NCBI GenBank assembly: GCA_964357355.1
Contig: CAYHKY010000028.1
Span: 1 to 17,885, forward strand
Reading direction: 5' to 3'
From: CAYHKY01 sp964357355
GTDB taxonomy: Bacteria; Patescibacteriota; Microgenomatia; UBA10105
Length of the DNA stretch: 17,885 nucleotides
Positions 1 through 7,499 of this stretch are shown one piece after another. The notes under the pieces are model-generated. The model was not told the origin of the DNA. It made no database searches and was given only the letters and a program-made list of their open reading frames with translations. Numbering within the stretch: the first letter of the stretch is position 1; every line of letters begins with the position of its first letter. The position numbers and the translations under genes were made by a program.

Positions 1-1675
1 CCCACCTTAAGTAGTGCCAGAGGTAGAGGAAATTAAGCTGCATACCATAGGTTACAAAATAAGCGAACAGAGTGTCGATGATGGACGTATTGATATAAGC
101 GGGGTTAGTTAGGTAGTGCAGCCCGTAATAAAGCGCAAGTTGAAATTTGCCCAGAGGGGACAAATTGTGTATGACCCCTTTGGGAGCCGAATTTTTGATG
201 CCGCAATGCCCCCATTTGAATTCCTCGTTTTCCAGTGTATTGCCGCGGCAATAAATCATCAGGTCGATCCCGGTTTTTCGTTTGACATCTTCGGCATAAT
301 ATTCCGCCTGTTTGTCGCCGGCCATAAAGAGGGGGATCATCCCCAAATCAGGTTTTGCGAGCCAGGCTGTGACGTTTTTTCTGATGTTGGCCCGCTTGTA
401 TTTGATATTTGCGGAGACAATGATATGTTCAACTCCCAGTTTGCCGGTAATCCGTGCTTGGTTCCTGCGGGCCAGGTCAGTCACCATGCCCCAATCGTAA
501 GTATAGGCAACGGGAGTTAATTTCAGGGATTTTTTGATCAGATGCAGTCCGTATGAGCTATCCCTGCCGCCGCTGAATGCCACAATACTATCGCCTACCG
601 TGCTTTTGATTTGATATTTTTCCAATAATTGTCTCAATTTGTCCGTTCCCAAAACCTGCGGTTTTTTGAAGTTCAAACAGTAGCTGCAGACTCCCGAATC
701 ATCAAATCTGATGAGAGGCATCGTCACCGGCAGGATGCAGCGGGTACAACGGCGGATCCGGGAAATGGCCTCCGGATCAAGTGTGTGTTTTTTAAGATTT
801 TTCAGGGAATTGAGAGATCCGGAAAACATGACAGGCTGCAGAGTATTTTTGTCAGCGATAATCTCCCGGATTTGTTTTAGAGTCTTGGTAGGAGCGTGTT
901 TTTGGGGTCCCGCCGTAATTTTACCCAAATTGAATTTTTCTAAAAGCAGCCGGTCCGGTGTAATCAAAAACCCTGAATTTGCGTCTACGTGCTTTACAGG
1001 TAATGGTTTTTGACTCAATTTTTTGGAGACCGTATTTACGATATACCATTCGGAAGCAAAGATGACAACCTGTTTTTCCAGACTTCGAGCTAAATAGAGG
1101 GAACCGGTATTGGTCGAGAGAATTACAAAAGGATACCGGGCATGGACGAAGGCCAGGGAAGCAGCCCCTTCCAATTCCCTATATGCCATTTGCACAGCCA
1201 GTTTAAGAGGTAATTCCTTTGCAAAATGGTCGATGAGGCCGAAAGCTGCTTCAGTATCCAGCGTTATTTTCCGCTGTAACTGCGGAAATTTTTGCCAGAT
1301 TTTCCCATCGTTGACGATGATGCCGTTGTGTACACCGACTACGTTGCCAGAGCGCACAGGTTGGTTATTGGTATTGTCACATGCAGCGCCATTGGTAGCC
1401 AGGCGCGAGTGTCCGATAATGGCTTGGCCCAAGGATTTGCGGTCGGGAGAAGAAATAAATGAATTAAGTATTTGTTTGTATACGATAGACTTAATAAATT
1501 TGTTGCTGACAGTAGATTCTTTATAATAAGAAATAGTTTTATTGACCAAGGTGATTCCGGTTGCTTCTTTTCCTCTGGAGGCTGACAACTCAAATAAAGA
1601 ATTCGCTAAAGAGATAATTTGGGATTTTTCGAGTTGGCTTTTTGGGCCTAGGACGATGCCGAATATACCACACAT
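1..1675 (-). CDS. Fused class II glutamine amidotransferase and WbpG/PseA-like N-acetyl sugar amidotransferase (3' end missing)
   Basis: This reading frame is open from the ATG at 1675 to the left edge, giving at least 558 residues with no stop, so the C-terminus lies outside the window. Residues 1 to about 250 resemble the GlmS-type class II glutaminase: Cys2 follows the initiator in MCGIFG, then come HSRLATNG, GVHNGII, a DTEAA segment and LEGAASLAFV. A second part begins near residue 308 with a four-cysteine knuckle (C310, C313, C330, C333; RRCTRC and CSYC). A PP-loop SGGRDSS follows at 368-374, with later segments typical of WbpG/PseA N-acetyl sugar amidotransferases. Known WbpG-type enzymes adenylate a sugar carbonyl and take ammonia from a separate HisH-like partner. 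Here the glutaminase seems built in (inference). The gene follows the GT2 gene by 8 bp, so it is probably co-transcribed. No Shine-Dalgarno site is seen. An ordinary AsnB is less likely because the Cys4 knuckle and second-domain motifs match WbpG better. Confidence 0.87.
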   Translation of the reverse strand, partial: MCGIFGIVLGPKSQLEKSQIISLANSLFELSASRGKEATGITLVNKTISYYKESTVSNKFIKSIVYKQILNSFISSPDRKSLGQAIIGHSRLATNGAACDNTNNQPVRSGNVVGVHNGIIVNDGKIWQKFPQLQRKITLDTEAAFGLIDHFAKELPLKLAVQMAYRELEGAASLAFVHARYPFVILSTNTGSLYLARSLEKQVVIFASEWYIVNTVSKKLSQKPLPVKHVDANSGFLITPDRLLLEKFNLGKITAGPQKHAPTKTLKQIREIIADKNTLQPVMFSGSLNSLKNLKKHTLDPEAISRIRRCTRCILPVTMPLIRFDDSGVCSYCLNFKKPQVLGTDKLRQLLEKYQIKSTVGDSIVAFSGGRDSSYGLHLIKKSLKLTPVAYTYDWGMVTDLARRNQARITGKLGVEHIIVSANIKYKRANIRKNVTAWLAKPDLGMIPLFMAGDKQAEYYAEDVKRKTGIDLMIYCRGNTLENEEFKWGHCGIKNSAPKGVIHNLSPLGKFQLALYYGLHYLTNPAYINTSIIDTLFAYFVTYGMQLNFLYLWHYLRW

Positions 1676-1683
1676 AGTTATTA

Positions 1684-2418
1684 TTATAACCCTTCGTCCA
1701 AAACGGTTAATTCATCAGGTTTATAAAATCTGAAGCGGACAAGAGTCAAAATGGCGATAATGCCGTCCCAGATGTTGATTTTTTTCCCCTGGTGCTTATT
1801 TCGCGGGATATAGCCTATCGGCACCTCCGTAATTTTAAATTTATTAATCAGAATTTGGGCGGTGATTTCAGGCTCAAAATCAAAACTGACTGATCTTAAG
1901 TGAAGTTTGGCAGCAACCTTGGCTGTAATAACTTTGTAAGCTGTTTCCATGTCTGATAAACGTGAACCATAAAGGATGTTGGTGAGAGTTGCCAGGACCC
2001 AATTGGCGATAACCGTGACGATCCCGATATTTGAATTGCCGTTTAGAAACCGAGAACCGTAGACTACCTCAGTTTCCTGGTTAAGAATAGGTCCAAGCAA
2101 ATTGGGATATTCCCGGGGATCCAGTTCCAAATCAGCATCCTGAATAATGAAAATGTCTCCGGTTGCAAGTTTTAAACCCATGCGGACGGCTGCCCCTTTG
2201 CCGATATTGATGAGGGACAAATGGGCTTTTACCAGCCGGGGATTATTTTTTTGCTGTTGTGTGACAACTTCGCGGCTGCCGTCTGTGGATCCGTCGTCGA
2301 CTATGATGATTTCTTTAGCCAGTCCCGGAGGCAGTTTGAGCATTATTATGGATTCTATGACAAGGCCCAGTGTGCGCTGTTCATTGTAAACCGGGATGAT
2401 GATCGATAGTTTTTTCAT
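1684..2418 (-). CDS. Family 2 glycosyltransferase, DPM1-like polyprenyl-phosphate sugar synthase
   Basis: A 244-residue cytoplasmic GT-A glycosyltransferase. The N-terminus gives SIIIPVYNE (VYNE at 10-13), then the nucleotide-binding VDDGSTDGS (40-48), NIGKGAAVRMG near 71-81, the metal-binding DAD at 94-96 and YGSRF at 120-124. The C-terminal part has FEPEIT and a basic VPIGY-type stretch seen in dolichyl-phosphate mannose or glucose synthases. There is no C-terminal membrane pair, so it resembles soluble DPM1 rather than GtrB/ArnC forms. The likely reaction is transfer of a sugar from a nucleotide donor to a polyprenyl phosphate; the sugar cannot be read from sequence. Such lipid-linked sugars are the donors for GT-C enzymes such as those encoded on the plus strand from 5786. 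The start codon overlaps the stop of the upstream methyltransferase gene (ATGA, 2415-2418), which indicates translational coupling in a minus-strand operon. Confidence 0.9.
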   Translation of the reverse strand: MKKLSIIIPVYNEQRTLGLVIESIIMLKLPPGLAKEIIIVDDGSTDGSREVVTQQQKNNPRLVKAHLSLINIGKGAAVRMGLKLATGDIFIIQDADLELDPREYPNLLGPILNQETEVVYGSRFLNGNSNIGIVTVIANWVLATLTNILYGSRLSDMETAYKVITAKVAAKLHLRSVSFDFEPEITAQILINKFKITEVPIGYIPRNKHQGKKINIWDGIIAILTLVRFRFYKPDELTVLDEGL

Positions 2419-3062
2419 TTGGCGATTTTTTTAAGAACTACATCATTAAACATCTGCTCATGGAGTGCGAAATATACTATTTCATAATTATACCGGTTGC
2501 AAAATTCATTGACTGCTTCAACCACTCCGTATTTTGACTTTACCTGATGGTCATAAAAAATATAATCGTTCAGAATAATTAATCCCGTGAGTTTGACTTT
2601 CAGTCTGGCAGCTTCCAATTCCCGGCTGACGGTGTGATAAGTATGATCGGTGTCAATATATACCCAATCGAAGTAGCGTTCGGGAAATCCCTTGATGATG
2701 TCAGATAAATTACCGACGTGAAATATAAGTTCAGAGATTTGTATTTGCGAAAATCTTTTTTTTGCGGCGTCTATATATTTTTGACTTAAATCAATTAAGT
2801 GAAATTTTTGGGGTTGAGTTATTGAAATAATTTTTTGGCTATAATCGCCTTTTTCAATTCCGATTTCAGCACAAATTGCATGGTTAGGTAACAGGCGGAG
2901 CAGTTCTGTCCTGTTTTCAATAACTTGACAATTTTTAATGTGCTTTTGTTTTAGGAGGATTGCACCCCGATATCTGACAAATCGTACAATATCATATCCC
3001 AACAGGTTGATTATCCTTTTGCAGATTAGTTGGCCGGTAGCATAAATTGCAGAAAAAGTCAT
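2415..3062 (-). CDS. SAM-dependent class I methyltransferase (Methyltransf_24-like)
   Basis: A 215-residue protein with a class I methyltransferase core. SAM-binding motif I is AEIGIEKGDYS at 65-75, the acidic end of strand 2 is LIDLS (89-93), and the signature YIDTDHTYHTVSRELE at 135-150 is typical of the Methyltransf_24 group, followed by GLIILNDY at 160-167. This group includes O-methyltransferases of glycan and cephalosporin-type pathways; the substrate here is unknown. The first 45 residues are basic and moderately hydrophobic and may lie against the membrane. The gene heads the minus-strand run into the GT2 and amidotransferase genes. A promoter-like pair stands immediately upstream (3074-3102), and no Shine-Dalgarno site precedes the ATG at 3062. 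Base composition is visibly AT-rich compared with the amidotransferase gene. Confidence 0.85.
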   Translation of the reverse strand: MTFSAIYATGQLICKRIINLLGYDIVRFVRYRGAILLKQKHIKNCQVIENRTELLRLLPNHAICAEIGIEKGDYSQKIISITQPQKFHLIDLSQKYIDAAKKRFSQIQISELIFHVGNLSDIIKGFPERYFDWVYIDTDHTYHTVSRELEAARLKVKLTGLIILNDYIFYDHQVKSKYGVVEAVNEFCNRYNYEIVYFALHEQMFNDVVLKKIAK

Positions 3063-3073
3063 TTCATCAGTTG

Positions 3074-3102
3074 ACTATTTAGTTTTTATGTTAAAGTTTC
3101 AA
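3074..3102 (-). promoter_or_regulatory. Candidate sigma70-type promoter for the methyltransferase at 2415-3062
   Basis: On the minus strand a -35-like TTGAAA (3097-3102) and a -10-like AATAGT (3074-3079) are separated by exactly 17 bases. The -10 box ends 11 bases before the ATG at 3062, so a transcript starting at the usual distance would have a leader of only about five bases. That fits the absence of a Shine-Dalgarno site. The -10 matches consensus at only four of six positions, and the spacer is very AT-rich, so a chance match is possible. On the plus strand the 3063-3158 spacer offers only a weak pair (ATGAAG 3105-3110, CATAAT 3128-3133, spacing 17) for the gene at 3159. Confidence 0.4.
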
Positions 3103-3158
3103 GTATGAAGATTATCGCTTATAGTAACATAATTTAATTACACTATTTACCAAAATAA

Positions 3159-3950
3159 ATGAGTATATCTAGCCAAATATCATTAAGTTTCTTTATGCCG
3201 GTTTACAATGAAGAAGATAACATTGTCCCAGCTATAAAATCGGCATTACTCATACTTGAAAAGATTACGAATAATTTTGAATTGATATTAATAGATGACG
3301 GTTCAACTGATGATACCATTATTAATATTCAACTACTTGCCGAAAAAGATAAACGGATTAGATTAATACGACATAAATTTAACTTAGGTTACGGGCGGGC
3401 GCTTCGAACCGGTATTGAATCTTCAACCAAAGAATTTACATTTTACACAGATTCGGACAATCAGTTCGACATCTCCAGTCTCCCTTTAATAATTATGAAT
3501 TTGAAACCCGATACAATGATTATTGGTTTCCGAATTAATCGCCGGGATTATTGGCAGCGTCTGCTTATCAGTCGAATTTATGGTTGGTTTGTTCATTTTC
3601 TTTTTGATATAGACGTACAGGATGTTAATTGCTCATTTAAACTTTTTTCTACCGATTTGTTTCGTAAGTATCCGCTTAAGTCAAATACTGTCTTTATTGA
3701 TACGGAAATGATTATCAAAGCGAAGCATGCCGGTATAGGTATATATCAAGTACCCGTAAAACATCATCGCCGGAAAACAGGTATAAGTAAATTTGAGTTA
3801 GGAAAAAAGGGGATGATGATGGTGATCCATCCCCTCAAAGTTATTGAGATAATCGGAGAAATTATTTACCTTTTTCCTTCGCTTTCAGGTTTCTCCAAAA
3901 CCACAAGTATTGACAATCCGAACGGGAAACGAACTGCATTAAGAAAATAA
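3159..3950 (+). CDS. Family 2 glycosyltransferase (polyprenyl-phosphate sugar transferase-like)
   Basis: A 263-residue GT2 enzyme. FFMPVYNEED (11-20), ILIDDGSTDD (43-52), LGYGRALRTG (77-85) and the metal-binding FYTDSDNQFD (95-104) follow the order expected for the GT-A fold. IGFRINRRD (122-130) and a conserved-looking VPVKHHRRKTGISKF region come later. This is the type often annotated as a DPM1/DPG synthase-like enzyme, using a nucleotide sugar in the cytoplasm. The sequence after about residue 236 (PSLSGFS onward) lies antisense to the end of the convergent methyltransferase gene and looks like a non-conserved tail. It is the only plus-strand gene left of 5786, and its DNA is AT-rich: the line at 3241-3300 has 17 G+C of 60. 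No Shine-Dalgarno site is visible before the ATG. Confidence 0.88.
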   Translation: MSISSQISLSFFMPVYNEEDNIVPAIKSALLILEKITNNFELILIDDGSTDDTIINIQLLAEKDKRIRLIRHKFNLGYGRALRTGIESSTKEFTFYTDSDNQFDISSLPLIIMNLKPDTMIIGFRINRRDYWQRLLISRIYGWFVHFLFDIDVQDVNCSFKLFSTDLFRKYPLKSNTVFIDTEMIIKAKHAGIGIYQVPVKHHRRKTGISKFELGKKGMMMVIHPLKVIEIIGEIIYLFPSLSGFSKTTSIDNPNGKRTALRK

Positions 3951-4609
3951 ACCTCTGAAGAAAATATTATTTTGAGAATGCCATTTAATGGTTCCTTTGT
4001 TTCCTGATTATTAAATAGACCATGACGTTTAAACAATTTATTAATAAGTTTTACTAAAATTATTCCGGGGAATAAAAAGGAATTACAATAGCCTAAATAT
4101 TTTACAGTAAACCCCGCTTTGATACTGATATTATTGAATTCGCTGGCAGTATAGCGTTTGAAATGATGATTCATTCGGTCATGATCATCATAAAGCCACA
4201 TATATGCCGGACTTGTAATTACAGCAATACCGCCGGGATTCAAAATACGATAGACTTCACTGAGGACTTTTTTTTCATCTTTGACATGTTCAATCACGTC
4301 AAATAATGTCACGCAATCAAATTTATTGGATGCATATTGTAATTTGGTAACATTCCCGTAACGTACATTTGTTAAACCGCGTCGACGGGCAAGATATAGT
4401 GCGTAGCGGGATGAATCAATTCCAATGGCATTACCTATTTTTGATAATTCGGCAAGTGTTGCACCAGGACCGCTACCTATATCCAAAATATCCGGACGAA
4501 TGACTGGGGTGAATTTTCTTACAAAATGGAGTTGTATCTTGCGGATTCCCAAGGACCACCAATGGTATTTTTCCAAATCATAAAAAAGTTTATGTAAGTG
4601 TTTTTCCAT
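3866..4609 (-). CDS. SAM-dependent class I methyltransferase (Methyltransf_11/23 type)
   Basis: A 247-residue methyltransferase. HWW at 16-18 in the N-terminal helix is common in this group. Motif I is ILDIGSGPG (41-49), GIDSS (63-67) supplies the acidic ribose contact, and FDVIEHV (103-109) is the usual motif IV with a following His. ILNPGG (122-127) leads into strand 5, and DDHDRMNHHFKRYT (141-154) matches the substrate-side signature seen in glycan and quinone-type methyltransferases. The C-terminus PFGLSILVVLEKP looks native, which argues that this gene rather than its convergent neighbour owns the overlapped DNA at 3866-3950. The SGNH gene lies 53 bp upstream on the same strand. There is no clear Shine-Dalgarno site before the ATG at 4609. 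The acceptor molecule is unknown; the context suggests a sugar or lipid-linked glycan. Confidence 0.88.
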   Translation of the reverse strand: MEKHLHKLFYDLEKYHWWSLGIRKIQLHFVRKFTPVIRPDILDIGSGPGATLAELSKIGNAIGIDSSRYALYLARRRGLTNVRYGNVTKLQYASNKFDCVTLFDVIEHVKDEKKVLSEVYRILNPGGIAVITSPAYMWLYDDHDRMNHHFKRYTASEFNNISIKAGFTVKYLGYCNSFLFPGIILVKLINKLFKRHGLFNNQETKEPLNGILKIIFSSEVYFLNAVRFPFGLSILVVLEKPESEGKR

Positions 4610-4662
4610 TTACGGTCAAGTATACTAAATATGCAGGGTTCTTTTGCTGAATATAAAATTAA

Positions 4663-5766
4663 TTATTTCAGTGTGTATTGAGGATGATTAAATATATAAT
4701 CGGCAATTGCGCGGGCTAAAACGTGGTTGCCGAGGGGAGTCAAATGGCCATCGGCAGGAAAAAAAAGCGGTTTTTCATCGGTTTTTTTGAAATTATCAAT
4801 CGTATTTAATAGTGATATATCATGATTTGCACTGAATATTGCAACACTTTCAAATACGTTTGTTGAATAGGTTTTCCCAGTTTGGAATCCCCAATAAGAA
4901 CGCCCCGGCCATTCGTCGCCGTTGACCAGAAATCCAAAAGGGTATAACACTACCAATACTTCAGCCTGTTGGGCTTGTGCCAGCGATTTAATTTGTAAAA
5001 GCGTTTGATTTAATTGATTTACCAGGCGGTCTTTTTCAATATCGGGGATATCGCGCATTATGTAAAATACATCCTGGTCAATATTTCCTATATCCGTTCC
5101 GGGTAAATTGTAAAGCCGCGAGTAAGTCAGATATATATCTCTGATCCGGCGATATATCACAAGCCTTTGGGGAATGGTTATAATTTTATGTAGCAAAGTG
5201 TCAGGATTTTGACCTGCTACGGCGATTATTTCATTTTTTTCATTTACCTTGGCAATTTGCATATATCTATTTTCATCAAAAAAATCAATCAGACTCATAT
5301 TAATGATTATCAAATCCGGTTTGATTTGCGTACCCTTTTTTTTGAGCAGTAGGTATTCGAGTATTGGAGAAGCACCCTGTATTCCGGCATTTATGACTTC
5401 ATATTTTTTCTCCGGTTTCTGATTATTATTTAACAAATTTTCCAGTTGGCGGCTGACAGCATCTTCAATTCGGACACCTTTGCCTTCGGTAAAAGAATTT
5501 CCCAGCATGAGAATCCGATAAGTCCCGGGAGTTTTGGCTGACTCAATTTCCCGGTCTCGAAAGCCCAACGAATTGATGTTATAGTCAACCTGCCGATCTG
5601 CTGAAAATTGCGCGCAGGTAGAATTGGGTTTAAAAGTGTGGTGTAGTACCGGATCGTATGTATAACAATTGCCGGAAACAGGCGTAGGATTTTGGATGCG
5701 CAGGATGACTTCTGCCGATATCAGCACCGCCGCGCATATACCAATTGATAACACTATTATCCGCAT
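4663..5766 (-). CDS. Membrane-anchored SGNH/GDSL-type hydrolase
   Basis: A 367-residue protein if started at the ATG at 5766. The frame stays open 38 codons further upstream, but that stretch is charged, lies inside the opposite-strand gene and precedes what looks like a natural signal anchor (residues 1 to about 22, IIVLSIGICAAVLISAEVIL). The SGNH blocks are ILMLGNSFTEG with the nucleophile Ser91 (the family Asp is replaced by Asn90), NAGIQGASP for block II, IIINMSLIDFFDEN for block III, and DGHLTPLGN near 339-347 supplying the Asp and His. Family members outside the membrane act as acyl- or acetyl-esterases, or as acetyltransferase partners, on polysaccharides. Removing or adding acyl groups on the glycan built by this locus is a reasonable inference. 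It is the first gene of the minus-strand series and has a good promoter candidate at 5779-5807. Confidence 0.85.
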   Translation of the reverse strand: MRIIVLSIGICAAVLISAEVILRIQNPTPVSGNCYTYDPVLHHTFKPNSTCAQFSADRQVDYNINSLGFRDREIESAKTPGTYRILMLGNSFTEGKGVRIEDAVSRQLENLLNNNQKPEKKYEVINAGIQGASPILEYLLLKKKGTQIKPDLIIINMSLIDFFDENRYMQIAKVNEKNEIIAVAGQNPDTLLHKIITIPQRLVIYRRIRDIYLTYSRLYNLPGTDIGNIDQDVFYIMRDIPDIEKDRLVNQLNQTLLQIKSLAQAQQAEVLVVLYPFGFLVNGDEWPGRSYWGFQTGKTYSTNVFESVAIFSANHDISLLNTIDNFKKTDEKPLFFPADGHLTPLGNHVLARAIADYIFNHPQYTLK

Positions 5767-5778
5767 AAGACAGCACCC

Positions 5779-5807
5779 ATCATAAATGAAAAAAAAATAT
5801 TTGTCGA
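5779..5807 (-). promoter_or_regulatory. Candidate sigma70-type promoter for the SGNH hydrolase gene
   Basis: On the minus strand, TCGACA (5802-5807, five of six to the -35 consensus) and TATGAT (5779-5784, five of six to the -10 consensus) are separated by exactly 17 bases containing a long T run. The -10 box ends 12 bases before the ATG at 5766, so the expected transcript would be nearly leaderless. The promoter lies over the first codons of the divergent plus-strand gene starting at 5786. Only 19 bp separate the two start codons, and no comparable plus-strand promoter is seen there. Confidence 0.5.
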
Positions 5808-7474
5808 TTTTCACTATTTGCCTCTTAGGTTTGGGTTTGCGGGTGTGGGGTGTACAGTTTGGGCTTCCCCGTTCCGCCACAAGCGACGAGTTGGAAACGA
5901 TGTATCACGCGTTTGTGATTGCCGGCAAAGGCACTAGCGGACTCTACCAAGGTTATGCGATTCTGTCCGATTATATCAGCCTGGCTTTATTGGGAGCGGT
6001 TTATTTATTTGTGCGGCTTACTTCGCAAATAAATTCGGCTGACGAATACTTCCGTTTGTTTTTTAGGGAAGCGCATTATTTCCTTTTGGCAGGACGGGTT
6101 ATTTTTGCCGGAATTAGCGGTCTGCTGATTTTAACCACTTGGAAATTTACCCAAAAATTATTGGGAGCCCGGGAATCCTTGGCGGCTGCATATTTTGTCG
6201 CAACTTCGTTTTTGGGAGTAACAACAGGCAGATACATCAAAGACGATACTCTGGTAGCAATTCTGTCTGTTACCTCCCTATATTTATGTCTTAACAAAAA
6301 AAATATATTGGCAGGATTTTGTTTGGGTATCGCAGTTGCCACCAGGTATTATCCGATCGGAGTTTTGGCCGGTTTTTGGATCCTTACGGGTAAAAATTGG
6401 CAGGCAATATCGCGCTATTTGGGAGGTTTAACGATTGGAATATTACTTACTAACCCGCTGATTCTGGTTGATTTCCGGAGTTTTTACAACGGGTTTAGCC
6501 AAACATCCGGATATCTTGCCGAAAATTTTGTTTATGCCAATGTCGGTCAGCGAATTGCGGGAAGCCTGACGGATATCATTTGGGATGGCTGGGGAAATAT
6601 GCCGGCGATTTTATCGATTATCGGCATCGCGTATATTGTGAGGAGACCCGGAAAAAATAAAATTCTCCGGGCGATGCTTGCCGCGGCAACTGTCACATTA
6701 GCGTTGCTCCTGTTAGTCGGAGCGGAGTTTCCGCGTTTCGGAATCATTCTGTTGCCATTTTTGGCTATTTTTAGCGGCGTCGCACTTCAATATATTTTTA
6801 AGGATTGGGCAATATTCCGAAATACTCCCATTTTCATATGCGTTCTTTTAATTATCTCATCACAAAACTTGCTGCGAATTATCAAATACACCCGATTGAC
6901 CTTGGCTCCGGATACCAAAGTCGCCGCCCAAAAATGGATTGAAGAAAATGTTGCCGCAAACAAAGTCATTGTCAACGAAGGTTACATCAGCCCGACCGGA
7001 ATGCCTGTTTTAGGAGTTCATTTATATCCGGAAACATCTGTAGTGCAAATGCAGATCGATAAATCTCCGGGTCGGGGTGAACGGATGATGTGGGATATAT
7101 TTCAACATCAAGCGGTTTCACACCAGCGTTTTAATATCATACCCGCACATCTTCTGAATGAGTATTGGGACAATGCAAACGGGGAGTTGACAGAGGTTGA
7201 TCCGCAAAAATGGCAGGAGTCGGCAGATTATTTGGTGATCAATGATTGGGTCCGTCCGCACCTTTTTGACGGGGAAGTTGCCAAGTTGGAGAGTTTTGGA
7301 AACTGGGAATTAACCGCTAAATTTCAGGGGTATCCAATGCTTAAATTTGACCCACACAATTGGCGTTATGATTGGCAAGCGATCGATCAGGTTAAATTTT
7401 TCCAACCCGAGATCATGTTTGGCCCTAGAGTAATCGTTTACAAAAACACTTTATCGAAAAAATCACAACCGTAA
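5786..7474 (+). CDS. GT39/PMT-like integral membrane glycosyltransferase (GT-C fold)
   Basis: A 562-residue polytopic membrane protein. After the first membrane segment comes FGLPRSATSDE with an acidic pair at 34-35, the position of the catalytic Asp-Glu in the first outer loop of dolichyl-phosphate-mannose transferases and ArnT. A second loop motif, GRYIKDDT (148-155), resembles the family's acidic loop-2 signature, and ATRYYP (185-190) matches the usual basic segment. About ten hydrophobic segments run to residue ~365, followed by a soluble domain of about 200 residues that starts AAQKWIEENV and probably lies outside the membrane. GT-C enzymes move a sugar from a polyprenyl-phosphate donor onto a glycan, lipid or protein; neither substrate can be told here. 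The start is 19 bp from the divergent SGNH start. No Shine-Dalgarno site is clear. Confidence 0.85.
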   Translation: MKKKYLSIFTICLLGLGLRVWGVQFGLPRSATSDELETMYHAFVIAGKGTSGLYQGYAILSDYISLALLGAVYLFVRLTSQINSADEYFRLFFREAHYFLLAGRVIFAGISGLLILTTWKFTQKLLGARESLAAAYFVATSFLGVTTGRYIKDDTLVAILSVTSLYLCLNKKNILAGFCLGIAVATRYYPIGVLAGFWILTGKNWQAISRYLGGLTIGILLTNPLILVDFRSFYNGFSQTSGYLAENFVYANVGQRIAGSLTDIIWDGWGNMPAILSIIGIAYIVRRPGKNKILRAMLAAATVTLALLLLVGAEFPRFGIILLPFLAIFSGVALQYIFKDWAIFRNTPIFICVLLIISSQNLLRIIKYTRLTLAPDTKVAAQKWIEENVAANKVIVNEGYISPTGMPVLGVHLYPETSVVQMQIDKSPGRGERMMWDIFQHQAVSHQRFNIIPAHLLNEYWDNANGELTEVDPQKWQESADYLVINDWVRPHLFDGEVAKLESFGNWELTAKFQGYPMLKFDPHNWRYDWQAIDQVKFFQPEIMFGPRVIVYKNTLSKKSQP

Positions 7475-7499
7475 AAAATCGCTGTTACAAATTGCTTAT

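Noticed and set aside
116..1526. Plus-strand open frames opposite the left-end amidotransferase
   Set aside because: The minus-strand frame is open from 1675 to the edge and shows clear amidotransferase motifs; the plus-strand frames have no recognisable motifs and are shadows.
1..1675. Left-end gene as plain asparagine synthetase or GlmS
   Set aside because: A GlmS would continue into sugar isomerase domains and AsnB lacks the four-cysteine knuckle; here a Cys4 knuckle and a WbpG-like PP-loop follow the glutaminase.
5767..5880. 38-codon upstream extension of the SGNH hydrolase
   Set aside because: It lies antisense to the start of the opposite gene, reads as a charged stretch before the signal anchor, and would exclude the good promoter at 5779-5807.
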